From assembly GCA_030646655.1 (NCBI GenBank), contig JAUSLB010000185.1, positions 1 through 8,139 of the forward strand: a DNA stretch of 8,139 nucleotides. The letters run 5' to 3'. Shown here piece by piece: positions 6,049-8,139 of the stretch (its first letter is position 1; every line of letters begins with the position of its first letter). This DNA is from Deltaproteobacteria bacterium (GTDB taxonomy: Bacteria; Desulfobacterota; GWC2-55-46). Below the pieces are notes generated by a model, which was given only the letters and a program-made list of their open reading frames with translations, was not told the DNA's origin and did not search any database. The position numbers were made by a program, and so were the translations under genes.

Positions 6049-6525
6049 TTAGGCTGCCTTTTTTTCTCCCTCTATCTCGACTCTTACCTTCTTGGGAAGG
6101 GCCTCTGCCTTTGCGGGCATCATCAGCTCAAGGACTCCGTTCCTGTATGACGCATGCACATTGTTGGTATCAACGCCCTCGGGCAGGGTGATCGACCTCT
6201 CAAAGCCTCCAAAGGAGGTCTCGTGGAAGAGATATCCGCCTTTTTTCTCCTCCCAATCCGCCTTCCTCTCTCCCCTGATGGAAAGGACATTGCCGGCTAT
6301 TGAGATATCCACGTTCTTGGGATCAACGCCCGGGATATCAGCGTGTACAACGAACTGGTTATCCTTCATGTAGCAGTCAAGCGTCGGATACCATTCGCCC
6401 CTGAATTCACGCTTGAAAAGACCTGTCGGGGTCAGGCTTCCGAAGACCCTTCTAAAGAAATCGTCCATGTCCTTCTGGATAGTGGCCAATTCCCTGAAAG
6501 GCTCCCATTTCCTTATATCTGTCAT
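6049..6525 (-). CDS. Small heat-shock protein, Hsp20/alpha-crystallin family
   Basis: A 158-residue ATP-independent holdase that binds unfolding proteins and assembles as oligomers in the cytoplasm. The N-terminal arm WEPFRELATIQKDMDDFFRR is typical of bacterial class A Hsp20. The alpha-crystallin domain runs from about residue 46 (WYPTLDCYMKDNQFVV) to about 150, with HADIPGV (61-67), GYLFHETSFGGFERSITLP and the signature YRNGVLELMMP (127-137). A VRVEIEG tail (147-153) stands in for the usual I-x-I motif. The ATG at 6525 is preferred over the upstream GTG at 6534 because GGAGG (6538-6534 on the minus strand) then has 8-nt spacing, and the GTG would overlap it. Length and domain order are normal for the family. 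Confidence 0.95.
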   Translation of the reverse strand: MTDIRKWEPFRELATIQKDMDDFFRRVFGSLTPTGLFKREFRGEWYPTLDCYMKDNQFVVHADIPGVDPKNVDISIAGNVLSIRGERKADWEEKKGGYLFHETSFGGFERSITLPEGVDTNNVHASYRNGVLELMMPAKAEALPKKVRVEIEGEKKAA

Positions 6526-6589
6526 ATACACCACCTCCGTAAAATACGGCTCTTTTCCACCTCATCCCTTTTCATTTTGTCCTATATAA

Positions 6590-6617
6590 ATTATAGCCCG
6601 GATTATGATTATGTCAA
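6590..6617 (-). promoter_or_regulatory. Consensus sigma70 promoter for hsp20
   Basis: On the minus strand TTGACA (6617-6612), a 16-nt spacer and TATAAT (6595-6590) are both perfect consensus. The predicted start near 6583 gives a leader of about 57 nt. No CIRCE palindrome or sigma32-type -10 was seen. Confidence 0.8.
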
Positions 6618-6653
6618 GATAGGTTAGGCAAAAAAGATAGTAGAAACAGATGG

Positions 6654-6667
6654 TTAGAAGATTCTAA
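6654..6667. promoter_or_regulatory. Palindrome upstream of hsp20 promoter, possible operator
   Basis: TTAGAAGATTCTAA is two perfect 6-bp half-sites (TTAGAA and TTCTAA) separated by GA, 37 bp upstream of the hsp20 -35. It is also downstream of the GGDEF gene stop. No regulator can be named; it could be chance. Confidence 0.3.
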
Positions 6668-6718
6668 GCACTTTTAGCGGGTTTTTGTAAAACGGGAAAA
6701 AGGGGTTTCTAAGACAGG

Positions 6719-7819
6719 CTATCTGGAGAGGGTTACTCGGTTTCGTCCATCCTGCTTTGAGGCGTACATGGCCGAGTCAGCCTTCTTTATAAGCTCATCC
6801 CGTATCTCTTTAACGCTCCGGCCGGGGTTATTTTCGGATAGCGAGGCTATGCCTATAGAGCTTGTGATCTGCCCCTTTATCTTAACCGCCTTGCCGCCCG
6901 GGTACCGGCGTTCGAGGAATACGAAACCCTCTACGGTCTTTCTCAGCCCTTCCGCATACCCGGAGGCCTTATCCGCCGGGGTATCGGGCAGTATTATTAT
7001 AAACTCATCCCCGCCGTAACGGGCGGCTGTGGAAGAAGGCGCCCCTTTAAGGCTCTCGAAGAGGATGGAGCCTACCTCGGTCAGGACGCGGCTTCCGGCC
7101 AGATGGCCGTGGGTGTCGTTCACTTCTTTAAACCTGTCGAGGTCGAGGAAAAGGAGGCTTAACGGGGCCTTCCTCCTTATCGCCCTCGCCACGTCCTTGG
7201 TGAACCTGTCGTAGAAGTACCTGTCGTTATACAGCCCGGTCAGGTTGTCCCTTATCGACAGCTCCCCGAACCTCTTTGCGTCAAGGGAGTTCTGTATAAG
7301 GGTTGAAGTATATTCAGCGAATATCTTCAGGAGCTGAAGGTCCGTCTGGTCGTAATCTATATGGTGTAAACGGTTTATAAGCTCGATTACGCCTATAGTC
7401 ACGCCCTTTATCATTATAGGAGCGCAGACGATCGATTTTGTCTGGAATTTGGTTTTTTTGTCTATGGCTGAGTAGAAGTTGTCGTCCTCTTTGACCTTTT
7501 TGCTTATATAGGGCTTGCCGGAGGTGTAGGTCCTGCCTGCTATGCCGAGGTCTATGGGGAGGGTGGTTTCAACGAGGGTGCCCGAGCCTTTTCCGAAGCA
7601 GGCTACGAAATAGAGGAGGCCGGATTTTTTCTTGTCCTGGTTTAATACAGGGTCGTCGAGGAGTATGGAGCCTGATTCGGATGGCACGAACCTGTTTGCC
7701 CACGAGAGTATCTCCTTGAGCATATTCTTAAGGTCAACGCCCTCGGGCCTGTACTCGTCTTTTCTCTTCCTCTCGAGTATCTTATCAAGGATATGCTTTG
7801 GCGCGATGTTTATGCGCAT
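6719..7819 (-). CDS. GAF-GGDEF diguanylate cyclase
   Basis: A 366-residue soluble protein. Residues about 28-180 form a GAF sensor domain (SESGSILLDD, IDLGIAGRTYTSGKPYI, SIVCAPIMIKGVTIGVIELIN), followed by a GGDEF domain from about 188 (RDNLTGLYNDRYF) to the end. Catalytic residues are present: LDLDRFKEVND (225-235; metal Asp226, substrate-binding Asn234/Asp235) and RYGGDEF (267-273), so it should make c-di-GMP from two GTP. The usual inhibitory RxxD I-site before the motif reads roughly APSSTAA, so product inhibition through it is not expected. No signal peptide or TM segment is seen, so it senses a cytoplasmic ligand. The ATG at 7819 has GGAGAG/GGAGG 7-11 nt upstream. It ends about 100 nt before the hsp20 promoter with no clear terminator. 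Confidence 0.94.
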   Translation of the reverse strand: MRINIAPKHILDKILERKRKDEYRPEGVDLKNMLKEILSWANRFVPSESGSILLDDPVLNQDKKKSGLLYFVACFGKGSGTLVETTLPIDLGIAGRTYTSGKPYISKKVKEDDNFYSAIDKKTKFQTKSIVCAPIMIKGVTIGVIELINRLHHIDYDQTDLQLLKIFAEYTSTLIQNSLDAKRFGELSIRDNLTGLYNDRYFYDRFTKDVARAIRRKAPLSLLFLDLDRFKEVNDTHGHLAGSRVLTEVGSILFESLKGAPSSTAARYGGDEFIIILPDTPADKASGYAEGLRKTVEGFVFLERRYPGGKAVKIKGQITSSIGIASLSENNPGRSVKEIRDELIKKADSAMYASKQDGRNRVTLSR

Positions 7820-7857
7820 TACCGGGCTCTCCTCCCTTTAAATCCCCCTCAAATCAA

Positions 7858-7875
7858 GCGGCAAAAAGGGGCCGC
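7858..7875 (-). other. Hairpin at the 5' end of the GGDEF mRNA
   Basis: GCGGC (7858-7862) pairs with GCCGC (7871-7875), loop 8 nt. On the minus strand it begins only about 4 nt after the predicted transcription start, so it could stabilise the transcript. Stem length is short. Confidence 0.35.
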
Positions 7876-7885
7876 ATAAGCCAAA

Positions 7886-7914
7886 AATATACAACAGGAA
7901 CAGGGGCTTTACAA
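7886..7914 (-). promoter_or_regulatory. Candidate sigma70 promoter for the GGDEF gene
   Basis: On the minus strand TTGTAA (7914-7909, 4 of 6), a 17-nt spacer and TATATT (7891-7886, 5 of 6). Predicted start near 7879, leader about 60 nt. Confidence 0.5.
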
Positions 7915-8016
7915 GGGATTTTAATAAAAGGAGGGGAGGCCTCTTTTCCCTTTGGGTGGATTCTATAATTTCCCCCTTTTCTAAAATAGGGTTGGGAGGA
8001 TTACGGAAGGAGAGGG

Positions 8017-8139
8017 AGATTTAACAGTTGCGGAAAAACTCGAAGATTGTTCAGGCTGCTGAAAAAGCTCCAGATGCGAGGCCCCGATGAAATAGGGGAG
8101 CGAGGAATGAGGCGTAGTTAGCCACTACGCCGCAGTGAC
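8017..8139 (-). repeat. Dispersed palindromic repeat, right copy (inverted, cut by edge)
   Basis: Reading the minus strand from 8139, this matches 729-874 in order: TCACTGCGGCGTAG, CATTCCTCGCTCCCCTATTT, GCATCTGGAGCTTT, then CAGCAGCCTGAACAA and GTTTTTCCGCAA to GTTAAATCT (8025-8017). It keeps the 3' arm CTTTTTCAGCAGCC that the left copy lost. Hairpin GGCGTAG (8111-8117) with CTACGCC (8125-8131) differs from the left copy by a paired change. The rest of the element lies beyond the window. Confidence 0.85.

Noticed and set aside
6668..6718. Terminator for the GGDEF gene
   Set aside because: Only a 5-bp GTTTT/AAAAC hairpin is visible; too weak to call.
6526..6720. CIRCE or sigma32 heat-shock control of hsp20
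   Set aside because: No TTAGCACTC-N9-GAGTGCTAA or sigma32-type -10 was found in this stretch.
7964..7969. TATAAT on the plus strand as a promoter
   Set aside because: No usable -35 lies 16-18 nt upstream and no gene follows before the repeat.

Overview
This window reads as chromosomal DNA from an uncultivated or little-studied bacterium. GC is roughly mid-50s by eye, with heavy use of AGG for Arg and ATA for Ile. The gene set (succinyl-CoA ligase, a four-TM membrane protein beside a b-type cytochrome, a hemerythrin, a DsrE-like protein, and GCTGCTGAAAAAG-ended repeats) suggests an anaerobic or microaerobic lineage such as Desulfobacterota or Nitrospirota. That placement is inference; no rRNA or marker tree is available here.

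Layout. Positions 1-651 (minus strand) hold the N-terminal 217 residues of succinyl-CoA ligase alpha (sucD). Positions 652-907 hold a dispersed palindromic repeat. Positions 908-2988 (plus) are a two-gene nucleotide-sugar operon: a DegT/DnrJ/EryC1/StrS aminotransferase that starts at TTG, then a UDP-glucuronate decarboxylase. A strong hairpin follows at 3042-3070. Positions 3218-4356 (plus) encode a small four-TM protein whose stop overlaps the start of a di-heme cytochrome b561-like protein. Positions 4430-5342 (plus) encode a hemerythrin-domain protein and a DsrE-family protein one base apart, probably with their own promoter. Positions 5350-5869 hold a DUF488 gene broken by a one-base G-run frameshift and by an approximately 153-nt island of consecutive hairpins. 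A bidirectional terminator at 5964-6008 separates these plus-strand genes from two minus-strand genes: an Hsp20 chaperone (6049-6525, behind a perfect -35/-10 promoter) and a GAF-GGDEF diguanylate cyclase (6719-7819). Positions 8017-8139 hold a second, inverted copy of the 687-874 repeat, cut by the window edge. I see no further feature in 7915-8016.

How the parts may work together. The aminotransferase and decarboxylase probably feed an envelope polysaccharide with activated sugars. The four-TM protein, cytochrome b, hemerythrin and DsrE genes look like a redox module in which membrane electron transfer, O2/NO binding and sulfur or thiol chemistry are encoded side by side; this is inference from order and spacing. 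Hsp20 and the c-di-GMP synthase are ordinary stress and signalling genes.

The most unusual content is the repeat biology. Two inverted copies of a structured repeat bracket the window and share a hairpin with a compensatory base-pair change. A third relic, a perfect 13-bp foldback carrying the same terminal sequence, sits at the end of the hairpin island inside the DUF488 gene.
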